A stretch of 64,000 bases of DNA. It comes from CBDFHF01 sp965247565. GTDB lineage: Bacteria; Pseudomonadota; Gammaproteobacteria; Methylococcales; Methylomonadaceae. This document shows, in pieces, positions 1-9,469 of this stretch. Each line of letters opens with the position of its first letter. The first letter of the stretch is position 1. The notes beneath the pieces are model-generated. The model had not been told where the DNA came from. It did no database searches and was given only the letters and a program-made list of their open reading frames with translations. The translations under genes and the position numbers were made by a program. The DNA lies in NCBI GenBank assembly GCA_965247565.1, contig CBDFHF010000003.1, forward strand, positions 1,240,001 through 1,304,000, in the 5' to 3' direction.

Positions 1-776
1 ATCTTTACCAATTTGGTCTCAGCCCACTAGATGATGTTGCCGAAATCACTAATAAAGCTTGGATGGATGGGCATAAAAAAGCGCTGCTTCTGGTTCCGGA
101 AAGTGAGCAAGGTGAACGAGTCGCCAAATATTTTAGTGAGGAATGGCAACGACTTGGCGGCACAATTTTGGATTCACAAAGATTCAATCCCAAAGAAGTC
201 GATTTTTCTGCCACCATAAAAAAGCTGCTTAACATTAACGAAAGCGAACATCGTTACCGCAAAATTGTCGAGGCGGTACCGTCCGCCGTTTTTACACAGC
301 GCCGGCGCGAAGATGTGGATGTGATATTTTTAAGTGCCAATAGCGACCAAGCACGCTTACTTAACCCGCAATTACAGTTTCACCATGCTGCGACAGTCCC
401 TGTTTATGCGATGCCTAATGTATACACCGGCCTGATAGCACCATCACTTGATGCCGACCTGAACAACATCACTTTTTGTGATACACCCTGGGTATTGAAT
501 AACGCCTATAACGGGGAACTCAGCATGAGTGCTTTGCAAAAAACTTGGGAAACATTTCCTAGCACTTACATGCGCTTGATTGCCATGGGCATTGATGCCT
601 ATCACCTAGCTTCGCGCATAAATTCTAGAGATGTTGATCACTATCCCGGAGCAACCGGTAAGCTGACTCTAACGCCGGACAATCGGATTAAACGCTCCTT
701 GACTTGCGCCAAATTTATTAATGGTCAACCCGGCGTCATCGGGCAAGCTACTGAGTCACCCACTGCCAACCAATAA
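1..776 (+). CDS. lpoA: Penicillin-binding protein activator LpoA, C-terminal part
   Basis: The reading frame is open from the window edge (codons in phase with position 3) to TAA at 774-776, so the N-terminus, with any lipoprotein signal, lies outside. About 258 residues are visible. They resemble the C-terminal domain of LpoA, an outer-membrane lipoprotein with a periplasmic-binding-protein fold that reaches through the periplasm to stimulate the peptidoglycan polymerase PBP1A. Typical features are the block LLVPESEQGERVAKYF, a DVIFLSANSDQARLLNPQL stretch and PGATGKLTL near the end. The next two genes, yraN and diaA, are the usual downstream neighbours of lpoA in gammaproteobacteria, which supports the call. 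The first ATG inside the fragment (position 63) is not the true start. Confidence 0.88.
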   Translation, partial: LYQFGLSPLDDVAEITNKAWMDGHKKALLLVPESEQGERVAKYFSEEWQRLGGTILDSQRFNPKEVDFSATIKKLLNINESEHRYRKIVEAVPSAVFTQRRREDVDVIFLSANSDQARLLNPQLQFHHAATVPVYAMPNVYTGLIAPSLDADLNNITFCDTPWVLNNAYNGELSMSALQKTWETFPSTYMRLIAMGIDAYHLASRINSRDVDHYPGATGKLTLTPDNRIKRSLTCAKFINGQPGVIGQATESPTANQ

Positions 777-783
777 CTCCCTA

Positions 784-1155
784 ATGGTATTCGTTGAGCT
801 AAAAAACAAAGCCGTGCACTTATTGCGCGGCCACAGCGCCGAAGAACAAGCCCACCAATTTCTCATCAATAAAGGTTTGCAGCCAGTTTGTCGCAATTAC
901 CGTTGCAAACAAGGTGAGCTCGACTTAATTATGATTGACCAACAAACGCTGGTCATTGTAGAAGTCAGATTTCGTAAATCCGACCAGTACGGTAGCGCCG
1001 CCGAGAGCGTCACTCGCACTAAGCAATCCCGTATAATAAAAGCGACGCTTTATTATTTAGCTCAACAACCGAGTAACCTCGCTGTCCGATTCGACGTAAT
1101 CGCCATCTCTGGCAACGGCAATATAAACTGGATACCCAACGCTTTTCAAACCTGA
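784..1155 (+). CDS. yraN: YraN-family (UPF0102) putative nuclease
   Basis: A 123-residue protein of the UPF0102 family, which has a restriction-endonuclease-like fold; the physiological role is not established. The family core is visible: NYRCKQGELDLIM followed by VIVEVRFRKSDQYG, giving the acidic and basic residues expected of a PD-(D/E)xK-like site (E and D of GELDLI, then E-V-R). ATG at 784 was chosen because it gives the usual family length. A longer in-frame start at 721 would overlap the end of lpoA and add residues unlike the family. It starts 8 bp after the lpoA stop and is followed 10 bp later by diaA, so the three are probably cotranscribed. Confidence 0.88.
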   Translation: MVFVELKNKAVHLLRGHSAEEQAHQFLINKGLQPVCRNYRCKQGELDLIMIDQQTLVIVEVRFRKSDQYGSAAESVTRTKQSRIIKATLYYLAQQPSNLAVRFDVIAISGNGNINWIPNAFQT

Positions 1156-1165
1156 TTAATTAACC

Positions 1166-1765
1166 ATGAGCTTACAAGACCGCATTATCAATCACTTCTC
1201 TGATAGCATACAAACTAACCAGGATGCCATGTCCAGTCTATGCGAAATTATTGAATTTGGCTCACAGCGATTGGTTGGCACTTTACTTAATGATAAAAAA
1301 ATAATCACCTGTGGCAATGGTCGTTCAGCAGCTTGCGCACAAATTATGTCATCAATCATGCTCAATCAGTTCGAACGGGTTCGGCCTTCCTTGCCAGCCA
1401 TTTCCTTAACTACCGATGTCACAACTATTACCGCTATCGCTAACGACTATCATTTCGATGATATATTTGCAAAGCAGCTCAGAGCAGTAGGCCAAAGTGG
1501 CGATATATTGGTAGCCTATACGGATGGTAGTCATTCTGCAAATATCGCAAAAGCAGTAGCGACCGCTCATGATAAGGACATTGCGATTATAGCCTTAACT
1601 GGCAGAGATGGCGGCAAAATGGCGTCACTGTTAAATGAGACCGATTTGGAAATTCGCGTGCCTTCTAATTCTAGTGCCCGAATTCAGGAAGCTCACCTGT
1701 TAATCACCCATTGCTTATGCGATCTAATCGACCTTCAGTTGTTTGGTAATTCAACCGCAGAATGA
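1166..1765 (+). CDS. diaA: SIS-domain protein DiaA (DnaA initiator-associating)
   Basis: A 199-residue single SIS-domain protein of the DiaA/GmhA group. In E. coli, DiaA is a tetramer that binds DnaA and promotes timely replication initiation, while GmhA is sedoheptulose-7-phosphate isomerase. Visible features are IITCGNGRSAACAQI (the first SIS loop) near residue 47, DILVAYTDGSHSANI, and the C-terminal SSARIQEAHLLITHCLCD helix. The position directly behind lpoA and yraN is the classical diaA position, so DiaA is preferred over GmhA. The zinc and catalytic residues of GmhA cannot be assessed reliably by eye. The start ATG is 10 bp behind yraN. Confidence 0.82.
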   Translation: MSLQDRIINHFSDSIQTNQDAMSSLCEIIEFGSQRLVGTLLNDKKIITCGNGRSAACAQIMSSIMLNQFERVRPSLPAISLTTDVTTITAIANDYHFDDIFAKQLRAVGQSGDILVAYTDGSHSANIAKAVATAHDKDIAIIALTGRDGGKMASLLNETDLEIRVPSNSSARIQEAHLLITHCLCDLIDLQLFGNSTAE

Positions 1766-2033
1766 CACTAAGTTTACAGTTAAGCTGTATTCGATTAAAA
1801 CCGTCTGCCATCCCAACTCTACGTAAATTGTCTGGGCAGCTCTATTTCCCCTGAACCTAGCCATCTCGCCGTGAAATACCTATTCTAAAGAGAAGGTGTT
1901 GCTATAGTTTTTATATTTTTATGAGCAAGTCCACACGGGTAGGGTTACTTCTCTAGGCTATTTTTTAGTTTTTTAATTAAAAAGTGTTTATTTTAAAATG
2001 GGAATCGTTTTTGCCAGATACCACTAACTTTGA

Positions 2034-2062
2034 TTGACAAAAAAAGCCCCTCTGGGTATATT
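2034..2062 (+). promoter_or_regulatory. Sigma-70 promoter of the first tRNA-Leu gene
   Basis: TTGACA at 2034-2039 and TATATT at 2057-2062 are separated by exactly 17 bp, and the tRNA begins 31 bp after the -10 box. This is the only clear signal in the 327-bp gap behind diaA; the rest (1766-2033) is AT-rich with no gene that I can support. Confidence 0.75.
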
Positions 2063-2092
2063 GCGCGCTCAATTTAGTATTGAACATCCTCT

Positions 2093-2179
2093 GCCGAGGT
2101 GGTGAAATTGGTAGACACGCTAGCTTCAGGTGCTAGTGGGCGCAAGCTCGTGAAGGTTCAAGTCCTTTTCTCGGTACCA
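2093..2179 (+). tRNA. tRNA-Leu (anticodon CAG)
   Basis: An 87-nt class II tRNA with encoded CCA end. The acceptor stem GCCGAGG pairs with the 3' strand before ACCA with two G-U pairs. The anticodon stem CTAGC/GCTAG encloses TTCAGGT, giving CAG. A long variable arm and a GGTTCAAGTCC T-arm follow. Confidence 0.95.
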
Positions 2180-2441
2180 GTTATTCCAAAAACCAATCTA
2201 TCAATAATCATCACATTACTGGGGCTATCCCAAGGCGCATTTGTTATGTGCGTTACTTGTAAATTTATTTTTGCAACGTATAAAGTCGGTCGATTGTTCA
2301 CACGAATGCTATTTTAACTTGACTTAAAGCGAGCAATTCTTAATGGGGACGTTACCCCATCTCTGTAAAAACATTAGCCAGTGCAAATAGCAGGTTATCT
2401 AAAAAATTTCATTTTGAGCTAGTTTTTTTTTTAGGTTTCTA

Positions 2442-2447
2442 TATAAT
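2442..2447 (+). promoter_or_regulatory. Probable -10 box of the second tRNA-Leu gene
   Basis: A consensus TATAAT lies 24 bp upstream of the second tRNA-Leu. No good -35 hexamer is seen at 16-18 bp; the best TTGAGC (2414-2419) is 22 bp away. The gap 2180-2470 otherwise shows nothing I can identify. Confidence 0.5.
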
Positions 2448-2470
2448 GGCCAGCTCTCCACGGTACCGAT

Positions 2471-2557
2471 GCCTCGGTGGCGAAATTGGTAGACGCAAGG
2501 GACTTAAAATCCCTCGGGGGTAACCCCGTGCCGGTTCGACTCCGGCCCGAGGCACCA
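2471..2557 (+). tRNA. tRNA-Leu (anticodon TAA)
   Basis: An 87-nt class II tRNA with a perfect seven-pair acceptor stem (GCCTCGG/CCGAGGC) and encoded ACCA end. The anticodon stem AGGGA/TCCCT encloses CTTAAAA, giving TAA. The variable arm is CTCGGGGGTAACCCCGT and the T-arm is GCCGGTTCGACTCCGGC. Confidence 0.97.
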
Positions 2558-2678
2558 TCTAAACAAGAGTCTAGAGTTGCTCTTGCATACAATTAGTGCT
2601 GTTCCGTTGCAACTAAGATGTTTTGTGTAGTCGTCAAAATCGACAACATATCCCTGTTGTTATTGGTATATAGCAAGC

Positions 2679-5600
2679 CTACTTTACCGGTTCTGCCTTT
2701 TTGACAATCACTTTCTTATGCCACAAGCCATTGGCAGAAAAACAACCCCAGCCCCATTTAAGCCAGTTAAGTAATGACATCGCCATCCAAAGCGACCAAG
2801 CTAGCATTAATAGCCGGTAGGTCGTTAAGGGCACTGATATAACGGTCGCGATAGGTAAAGTGACCATACTTCTGTCTTGATACCAGTTTAAGTTGTAAGC
2901 AGACGATTGATTACCCGCAATCTGCATATCTGGAGAACTCAATAACCCCTGAGCTACTGCAAAAAATAACAAGCCAAGCGAAAATACCGTTAAACCTCCC
3001 AGCAACAGTTGCAGCCCATTAAAAAAATTGCTGCTTTCATTCATTTTCACAGCTCGCCAACCTAATAGCATTAGCCAAGCAACAACGATAACTGCTGAAG
3101 CTATTGGAATCTGGCTCAGGCCTACCAGTAACAAAAACCAATGCCAGTGCTTTAATGGCGTTAGAGTGATTTTGCCTAAAGCTAGTGACAGCAAAATAAT
3201 AACAATTAGTACCCCCCAAAATAAAACTGCCGGTCCAAACCGAGTGCCGAAAGTGAATAACACCCAACGATCTTGGCCCAGATTGATAGTTAAGTTGGTG
3301 TTAACGCTTTCCTTGCCTAAATCCACTAACGGGGTGCTAATAACACTGGAAATGCCGGTCATTGCTTGCCAGCTGATAGTGATGTCCTGTTTGCCCGGGT
3401 TAATAGGCAAAGTCAATTTTCGACCTTCCTGCCGAATAGCCCTGCTTTGGCCATCAATATAGACAGATTGCAGCACCGCTTGTTCCGGCAACATCAGAGT
3501 ATGTTGGGAACCCTGTGAGCTTCTTAAGCTGATTTTTAGCTCAACATCTTGAGCACGTTTTCCCGGTTGAATGCTTAAATGGCTGCTATCGATAGTCAAC
3601 GTTTGCCCCTCTATTGCTTCAGGTCGAGTGATTTGAAACGTAATTTTTTCGCCTGGCCAAGGATGCCATTCCGGCAGCCAGTGCTGGTCATTATTCTGAT
3701 GCATCATGGCGATGCCGGAGGCTTCAATATGCCAAATTGGACTTAGATCCACTTGCCAGACTTCAAACCACTGTTCCGTTTCTGCTGCTTTTAGTTCGAT
3801 TTGCTTAGTTTTTTCCAGGGTTGATTCCCACTGCAAAACGCTTTCCTGTGCCGGCATATTGACTGCTACTTTACCGTCCTTAACCCGAATTCCAGCCGTT
3901 GTTACCGATTCTCCAGCTAGTAGCGGTACGTCTAGCACGATTGCTGCATCTGCTGGAGATACGCGGGTAATTTGAGTTAACACACGCCAATCCAGACCCA
4001 CTTGCAAGGTACGATTAATTTTGACGAATACCGGCATTAACAAGGAATTTGCACTTGCTTTACCTTGCTCCTGTTGAGTTTGTTGAACGCGCTCAAACTG
4101 CAAAGAATCGTCCGCCAGAGCGTTTTCGTGCAACCCGACGACTTTCCAGATGCCGTTTTCCACACTAACCCGATGTGGTTTTAGGGGTAAGGGTAAAGTA
4201 AATTTATTTAATAGTGGCTGAGAACCCCGCAGTGTGAGCTGATGCTCACCTGGACTTACATTTAGCCACAGAGAATTATTGTCACGATAAAGGCCACGCG
4301 CATGCTCGCCATCTACCAATATTTGATTGGGAAAACCTTGTTCATATGCAGCAGGCAAAGGGACTGCCACGGCTTGCTGAGCATGCACGGATAAAGTCAC
4401 CAGCATTTCCTTTTCGTTGATAACAATATGCATATTCGAGATTTGCGCACAACCCGGCACGCAATCCGGTGCTTCCAATAGCTTACCTCTCAACTCACCT
4501 AGCAGTTCTTTATCAGGAAATTCGGCATAAACTTTTTGCGATGGTAACAGCAATGCTGGCAAAATCAGCAACCAAAGCCACATAGGCAATATGGTGTTAG
4601 TCCTAAGTTTGATTTTTTCGGCAACTCCAAACATTAACAGCGCCAAAATCGCCACCAACGCAACCCGAATAAAATTCAGTAATAAAGTCAATGTGGGCGA
4701 CAAATACCACAAACGTAGTTGCTGCGCAGCATCAACCGAACCATTCCAGGATAATTGCACACTACGCCATTGCCATTGCGGCAAGCCCGGACCGGTTTGC
4801 ACCTTGGCTTTAGGATCGGTTCGCACTAAATCGTCGGCATAAGAAGTTTTGCTTCCATATTCCGCTCTGTCATAGCTGGGTTTTGCCGGGATAGATTTTC
4901 TCATCGCCTGCTCTTGCATAACTGGCGCAGATGCCGGAGCTGCCATGTCCACAGCAGATTCCGAAGCAATGTTTGCTGACTCAGCCATATAACTCAGCTG
5001 CGTTTGCGGCGTAATGGTTTGCCAGGGGTATTCCAACTGCGGATACAGCCCCGTGCGGACTTGCGCAACCATAAAAGGCACTGTAATCAGTATAAGTGTC
5101 ATCCAAAATGCATTGCGGTACCAAAGCATTATCTTAAAAAACCGATTCTGCGGCATCACTTTCAGCAATGCAGTCGCTGCCAAAATATTCAGCCAAACAA
5201 AGCGCGGCGCTTCCGGCTCGTGCCAGATTAGCGCCAGGGTAATTAATGCAAAAATTCCCCAAGATACCGACCATAACCGACCAATCGCCAGTGCGGCAAT
5301 TAACACCACAAAAATATCCAGTAGCGTCCAGCGCGAAAGCCAGCTATCCGGCACATTATCCACGCCGCTGGCAGCCAACAGTCTCCAGCCCGGCGGTAAA
5401 TTGAGTTCAGCTTTAACGCTATGAAAAGTCTGCTCCCAGCCCACGGCGTTAATGCGATTAATGCCACCTTGCAATCGACTATCGGCATTCAGTGTCAGCA
5501 AGCCTTTTCTGACTTCCACGCCCTGTTTATTACTCACATCCTGAGTAATAAGTTGATTGCCGCCATCCAAAGTTACTTTCCCCAGTTGTGTTTCCGGCAA

Positions 5601-6749
5601 TGCATTGAGTCGCCAGCCACTGGTCATCTTGCCGGAAATAGTGTCGTTGACGGTATAACCTGTACCATCAAAATCCAGCCACAGATTGCGGGTTAGACTC
5701 AATTGGCTAGGTTCCGGCTCCGGATCACCACGGCGAATGACTTTTAAGCTCATTGCCTGGCCTTGGTTAATGGCATACGCCGGGAAAGATTTCCACTCTT
5801 CCGGTAGATTAGTTTGGCTGGCATCAATAGCGTTTAATTGCTCTATCTCCACCATGCGCAAATCAGGGTAAGCGGCAAAAACCCAGATTTCGGATTTTGG
5901 CCAATCGGGATTATTAACATGATTAAGGGCAATGGTATTGAGCTCGCCCACTGTCCGCGCCAATATTTCAACTTGCCAGTGTCCAGGCCGCACTTGCAAT
6001 AACAACTGTCCATCTGGCTCCAATCGTGCAGGCAACTGACTTTGTATATTTAAAGGGATAAAACCTTCTAGCAATGGTAAAGCTAATTTTGCTTCGCGCT
6101 GTTCGCCTGAAACATCCAGTTCAAGGTGTGTTAAAACATGCAATGGCACGTCATCCAAAACTTTTCTAAACACCTGCAAGTCCATTTTGTTTTGCTCATT
6201 TGCCGCTTTATTCTGACCAATATCGCTTTGCTTAAGCCACAGTTGACCGTCTTTAATTATCGGCGTCTGAAAACCCACATCGTTGATAGTGAGCTTAATT
6301 AAACCCGTATCTGCCGGAACACTCAGACTTTCCGGCATACGTTCCCAGAAAAACTCCCCTGTAATTTGATAAAAGCCTGGCATTAATTTGATCGACGGTG
6401 AGCCATCTTTATCCATCACCAACGCAGCCTTGTTGCTAATAATTACGTTTTGCGGCCAATGTTTGCTATCGCCTGGCAATGCAACCCAGCTGTCTTGATA
6501 CACTTGCCAACGGGTTGAGAATTTTCCGCCGGTGTTTTTTAAAGCCAGACCTAACTCACTCGGCCAACTACAGCGTTTTTGCTCATAACTGTTATAGATA
6601 AAAGGGCAGTTTAGCTCGGGATTGTCTTGTAAAACCCATTGCACCCAAGGTTTAAGAGGTTCGGGGATCTGTTCCGGCAATAGCGGCTTGGCCTGGACGC
6701 TGAGTGAAAACAGCAGATTGAAGCAGAGTAACCAAATGATGTGTTTCAT
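2679..6749 (-). CDS. Large envelope protein of unknown function, multi-spanning C-terminus
   Basis: A 1356-residue protein I do not recognise. It opens with a clear signal peptide (MKHIIWLLCFNLLFSLSVQA, cleavage likely before KPLL). Residues about 20-470 form a long, tryptophan-rich, probably beta-rich periplasmic part. Hydrophobic segments cluster at about 476-580, followed by an Ala/Pro/Met-rich linker near 600-630, a membrane segment near 700-740, a second large extramembrane part (about 745-1170) and at least four further segments up to the C-terminus (about 1175-1330). The layout of two exported domains between membrane clusters suggests an inner-membrane protein with large periplasmic domains. 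No catalytic motif stands out. It is transcribed alone, against the tRNA genes, with its stop 121 bp from tRNA-Leu. The start ATG is followed directly by the signal peptide, so the start is secure. Confidence 0.7.
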   Translation of the reverse strand: MKHIIWLLCFNLLFSLSVQAKPLLPEQIPEPLKPWVQWVLQDNPELNCPFIYNSYEQKRCSWPSELGLALKNTGGKFSTRWQVYQDSWVALPGDSKHWPQNVIISNKAALVMDKDGSPSIKLMPGFYQITGEFFWERMPESLSVPADTGLIKLTINDVGFQTPIIKDGQLWLKQSDIGQNKAANEQNKMDLQVFRKVLDDVPLHVLTHLELDVSGEQREAKLALPLLEGFIPLNIQSQLPARLEPDGQLLLQVRPGHWQVEILARTVGELNTIALNHVNNPDWPKSEIWVFAAYPDLRMVEIEQLNAIDASQTNLPEEWKSFPAYAINQGQAMSLKVIRRGDPEPEPSQLSLTRNLWLDFDGTGYTVNDTISGKMTSGWRLNALPETQLGKVTLDGGNQLITQDVSNKQGVEVRKGLLTLNADSRLQGGINRINAVGWEQTFHSVKAELNLPPGWRLLAASGVDNVPDSWLSRWTLLDIFVVLIAALAIGRLWSVSWGIFALITLALIWHEPEAPRFVWLNILAATALLKVMPQNRFFKIMLWYRNAFWMTLILITVPFMVAQVRTGLYPQLEYPWQTITPQTQLSYMAESANIASESAVDMAAPASAPVMQEQAMRKSIPAKPSYDRAEYGSKTSYADDLVRTDPKAKVQTGPGLPQWQWRSVQLSWNGSVDAAQQLRLWYLSPTLTLLLNFIRVALVAILALLMFGVAEKIKLRTNTILPMWLWLLILPALLLPSQKVYAEFPDKELLGELRGKLLEAPDCVPGCAQISNMHIVINEKEMLVTLSVHAQQAVAVPLPAAYEQGFPNQILVDGEHARGLYRDNNSLWLNVSPGEHQLTLRGSQPLLNKFTLPLPLKPHRVSVENGIWKVVGLHENALADDSLQFERVQQTQQEQGKASANSLLMPVFVKINRTLQVGLDWRVLTQITRVSPADAAIVLDVPLLAGESVTTAGIRVKDGKVAVNMPAQESVLQWESTLEKTKQIELKAAETEQWFEVWQVDLSPIWHIEASGIAMMHQNNDQHWLPEWHPWPGEKITFQITRPEAIEGQTLTIDSSHLSIQPGKRAQDVELKISLRSSQGSQHTLMLPEQAVLQSVYIDGQSRAIRQEGRKLTLPINPGKQDITISWQAMTGISSVISTPLVDLGKESVNTNLTINLGQDRWVLFTFGTRFGPAVLFWGVLIVIILLSLALGKITLTPLKHWHWFLLLVGLSQIPIASAVIVVAWLMLLGWRAVKMNESSNFFNGLQLLLGGLTVFSLGLLFFAVAQGLLSSPDMQIAGNQSSAYNLNWYQDRSMVTLPIATVISVPLTTYRLLMLAWSLWMAMSLLNWLKWGWGCFSANGLWHKKVIVKKAEPVK

Positions 6750-6878
6750 GATTGATTCCTGGCCAAGGCTAGATAGCTGAAAAAACGTGCTTTAAGCTAT
6801 CACAAATCAAATGGTGAAAACAGCTTGAGAACTTGCGCGTGGTATTAAGCAGCGAGCTCAAGGTTAAACGGGATTCGT

Positions 6879-8984
6879 TTACTTAAGCCAGATTTTTTCC
6901 AGTTCGAGTGCTGATTGGGGATGCGCAAATAAATACCCTTGAGCACTGTCTGCGCCTTCCTGTTTCAAAAAATTAGCTTGTATCTCAGTTTCCACGCCTT
7001 CGGCAACGGTCTTTAGACCTAAGGCTTTTGCTAATACGATAATAACGCGAATAATAGCTTCGCTGTTGGGATCAGAGCCAATATCCTGCACAAACGATTT
7101 ATCTATCTTCAGCCGATCTAAAGATAGCTGTTTTAGGTAAGCCAAGCAGGAATAACCCGTACCAAAGTCGTCGACCGCTAGCCCAACGCCCAGTTTTCTG
7201 AGCTCATCCAAGACTTTGACAGATTTTTCGGGCCGAGTCATGATCATTGACTCTGTCACCTCCAATTCCAGGTATTTAGTTTCTAGGCCTGAATCATGGG
7301 AGGCTGACATAACCAATTCCAGCAAATCCTGGCTTTCTATTTGCGGCATGGATAAATTAACAGAAACCTGTGACACCAGAAATCCTCGATTAAGCCAATC
7401 CGCCATTTGCCTAGTGGCCTCGTGCAAAACCCAAGCACCAATTTCGTGAATAATACCCATCTCTTCGGCAAGTGGAATAAATCGGCTTGGTAACACCAAG
7501 CCGAATTCAGGATGCAGCCAGCGGACTAATGCTTCTAAGCCGTAAAGTTGGCCAGTCACAAGATTTATTTGTGGCTGATAATGCAGAATTAGTTCATGAC
7601 GCTCCACGGCGCCACGCAAAGCATTTTCCATCAGCAGTCGATCAAGTGCCCCAGCAGTTAACTCCGAAGAAAAAAAATGATAGGTATTGCGGCCTCTTTC
7701 TTTGGCTCGATACATCGCTAAATCTGCGTGTTTCAGCAGGCTGTCGGCATCTTCTCCGTCATCAGGATAAAACGCAATTCCGATGCTGGCAGTCACTGTC
7801 AGTGTGTGACCTTCAATACTCATCGGGGCAATAAATAATTGAATTAACTTGCGGGCCACCTGAGTTGCCCTTTGTTTATCAATGCCATCTTCCAAAACCA
7901 ACACGAATTCATCACCGCCTAATCTGGCAACGGTATCTTCTGCACGCACAGACATATAAATACGTTGGGCGGCCTGTTTTAAGATCTCATCGCCGATCGG
8001 ATGCCCCAAGGTATCGTTAACAAATTTGAATCGATCAAGATCGATGAATAATAGCGCCACTGAACTCTCGTCGCGTTTTGCCCGATCCAGTGCGTGGCTT
8101 AAGCGGTCTTTTAATAAAACTCGATTGGAAAGACCAGTTAAGGCATCATGATGAGCAAGAAAATCCAGCTGCTGTTGTGCATGCTTCATTACACTGATGT
8201 CATTAAACACCCCGACGTAATGAGTTATTGGGCCATCCAATTGTTCTTTAATTGCACTAATGGCAAGCCATGCCGGATAAGCTTCTCCACTACTGTGAAA
8301 ATTCCACAGTTCTCCGCGCCAATGCCCTGTTTCAAGCAGGGTCTTCCACATTAATTTATAAAAAGCGGCGTCTTGATGTCCAGACTTTAAAACATTGGGA
8401 TTTTTACCCAGCACGTCAGTTTCGGCATAACCGGTTATTTCGCTAAACGCCGGATTAACTGCAACGATATTGGCCTGAAGATCCGTAATCATGATGCCTT
8501 CGCCAGTGCATTGAAAGGCTTGTTCCACCAGGTATAACCTATCCATTGCCTGCCTTCGCTCCCTGAGCAGTCGCTTTTTTTCTAGCGCCTGTTTAACAGC
8601 GGATCCTATTCTAGCTAGACGGTCTTTGAGGATGTAGTCGCAAGCCCCAAGCTGGAGCGCTTTGATGGCGGTTTCTTCGCCAATGGTGCCAGAAACGATA
8701 ACGATAGGAATGGCTAGGTTTCGTTCATTGATTAGATCCATAACGCGTAAGGCATTGAATTGCGGCAGACTCCAATCACTTAATATCAGATCCGGATCAT
8801 CCTTTAATGCGTCTAAAAATTCCGCTTCGGTTTGGACGCGTTGCCATTCAAAGTCGAGATGCTGGTCTTTAAGCTGCAATACAATAAGTTCTGCATCACT
8901 GGGCACATCCTCGACCAGAAGAATGCGCATGGATTGTTGCAAGGTCAAATTATCTTCATTTATCTGAAGGTTCACAGCCATCAT
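6879..8984 (-). CDS. Response regulator with PAS, GGDEF and EAL domains (c-di-GMP signalling)
   Basis: A 701-residue cyclic-di-GMP enzyme. Domains in order: receiver (about 18-135; ILLVEDVPSDAE, phospho-acceptor in LILSDWSLP, lysine in YILKDR), PAS (about 150-275), diguanylate cyclase with intact GGDEF near 354 and an RAED I-site five residues before it, and phosphodiesterase with EAL (YGLEALVRW, near 481) and DDFGTGYS. Both catalytic signatures are intact, so it could make and break c-di-GMP; which activity dominates cannot be read from the sequence. It overlaps the stop of the upstream CheY-like gene by 29 bp, so it is translationally coupled and is probably the output of the histidine kinase two genes upstream. 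The first of two adjacent ATGs was used as the start. Confidence 0.93.
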   Translation of the reverse strand: MMAVNLQINEDNLTLQQSMRILLVEDVPSDAELIVLQLKDQHLDFEWQRVQTEAEFLDALKDDPDLILSDWSLPQFNALRVMDLINERNLAIPIVIVSGTIGEETAIKALQLGACDYILKDRLARIGSAVKQALEKKRLLRERRQAMDRLYLVEQAFQCTGEGIMITDLQANIVAVNPAFSEITGYAETDVLGKNPNVLKSGHQDAAFYKLMWKTLLETGHWRGELWNFHSSGEAYPAWLAISAIKEQLDGPITHYVGVFNDISVMKHAQQQLDFLAHHDALTGLSNRVLLKDRLSHALDRAKRDESSVALLFIDLDRFKFVNDTLGHPIGDEILKQAAQRIYMSVRAEDTVARLGGDEFVLVLEDGIDKQRATQVARKLIQLFIAPMSIEGHTLTVTASIGIAFYPDDGEDADSLLKHADLAMYRAKERGRNTYHFFSSELTAGALDRLLMENALRGAVERHELILHYQPQINLVTGQLYGLEALVRWLHPEFGLVLPSRFIPLAEEMGIIHEIGAWVLHEATRQMADWLNRGFLVSQVSVNLSMPQIESQDLLELVMSASHDSGLETKYLELEVTESMIMTRPEKSVKVLDELRKLGVGLAVDDFGTGYSCLAYLKQLSLDRLKIDKSFVQDIGSDPNSEAIIRVIIVLAKALGLKTVAEGVETEIQANFLKQEGADSAQGYLFAHPQSALELEKIWLK

Positions 8985-9435
8985 CCCTAATTGATATGGA
9001 GGGTGACCCTACATTTAGAATCAACCAGTAATCCTGAATCTGTTTGACAATTTCTACAAATCCGGGAAAGGAGACGGGTTTGACTAAATAAGAGTTGGCG
9101 CCCGTGTCGTAAGATAGCGCTCTGTCGCCTTCTTCGCGCGAAGACGTTAAGATCACCACAGGCAAGCGTTTGATTCGAGGCGTTTCCTTGATCTTTTTCA
9201 ACACATCGAAGCCGTCCATACCTGGCATTTTTAAATCGAGCAAAATCAAGTCGGGGTAAGGAAATCGGGCGCGGTCCGCGTAAACTCCGATGCCCAGTAA
9301 ATAATCAAGGGCTTGCTGACCATTAGAAGCAATCTCAATCTGATTAGCCAGTCTGACCTCTTTAAAAGCATCCATGGCTAGCTCCACATCCATGCGATTA
9401 TCATCAACTAATAGAATACATGCCGGGTGACTCAT
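8956..9435 (-). CDS. CheY-like single-domain response regulator (Rcp1 type)
   Basis: A 159-residue stand-alone receiver domain. The acidic pair is in LLVDDNRMD, the phosphorylatable aspartate in LILLDLKMPGMDG (about residue 66), the conserved threonine or serine in VILTSS, and the lysine in YLVKPV. Proteins of this type (Rcp1-like) typically partner PAS/GAF or phytochrome histidine kinases and carry phosphate onwards, having no DNA-binding output. It lies between a PAS/GAF kinase (34 bp upstream) and a REC-PAS-GGDEF-EAL protein (overlapping), which suggests a phosphorelay to c-di-GMP metabolism. Confidence 0.92.
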   Translation of the reverse strand: MSHPACILLVDDNRMDVELAMDAFKEVRLANQIEIASNGQQALDYLLGIGVYADRARFPYPDLILLDLKMPGMDGFDVLKKIKETPRIKRLPVVILTSSREEGDRALSYDTGANSYLVKPVSFPGFVEIVKQIQDYWLILNVGSPSISIRDDGCEPSDK

Positions 9436-9469
9436 AATTTTTCCTACTTTTTATGATGATGAATATCGC

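Noticed and set aside
2099..2317. A 72-codon frame overlapping tRNA-Leu(CAG)
   Set aside because: It starts inside the tRNA and has no ribosome binding site or recognisable product.
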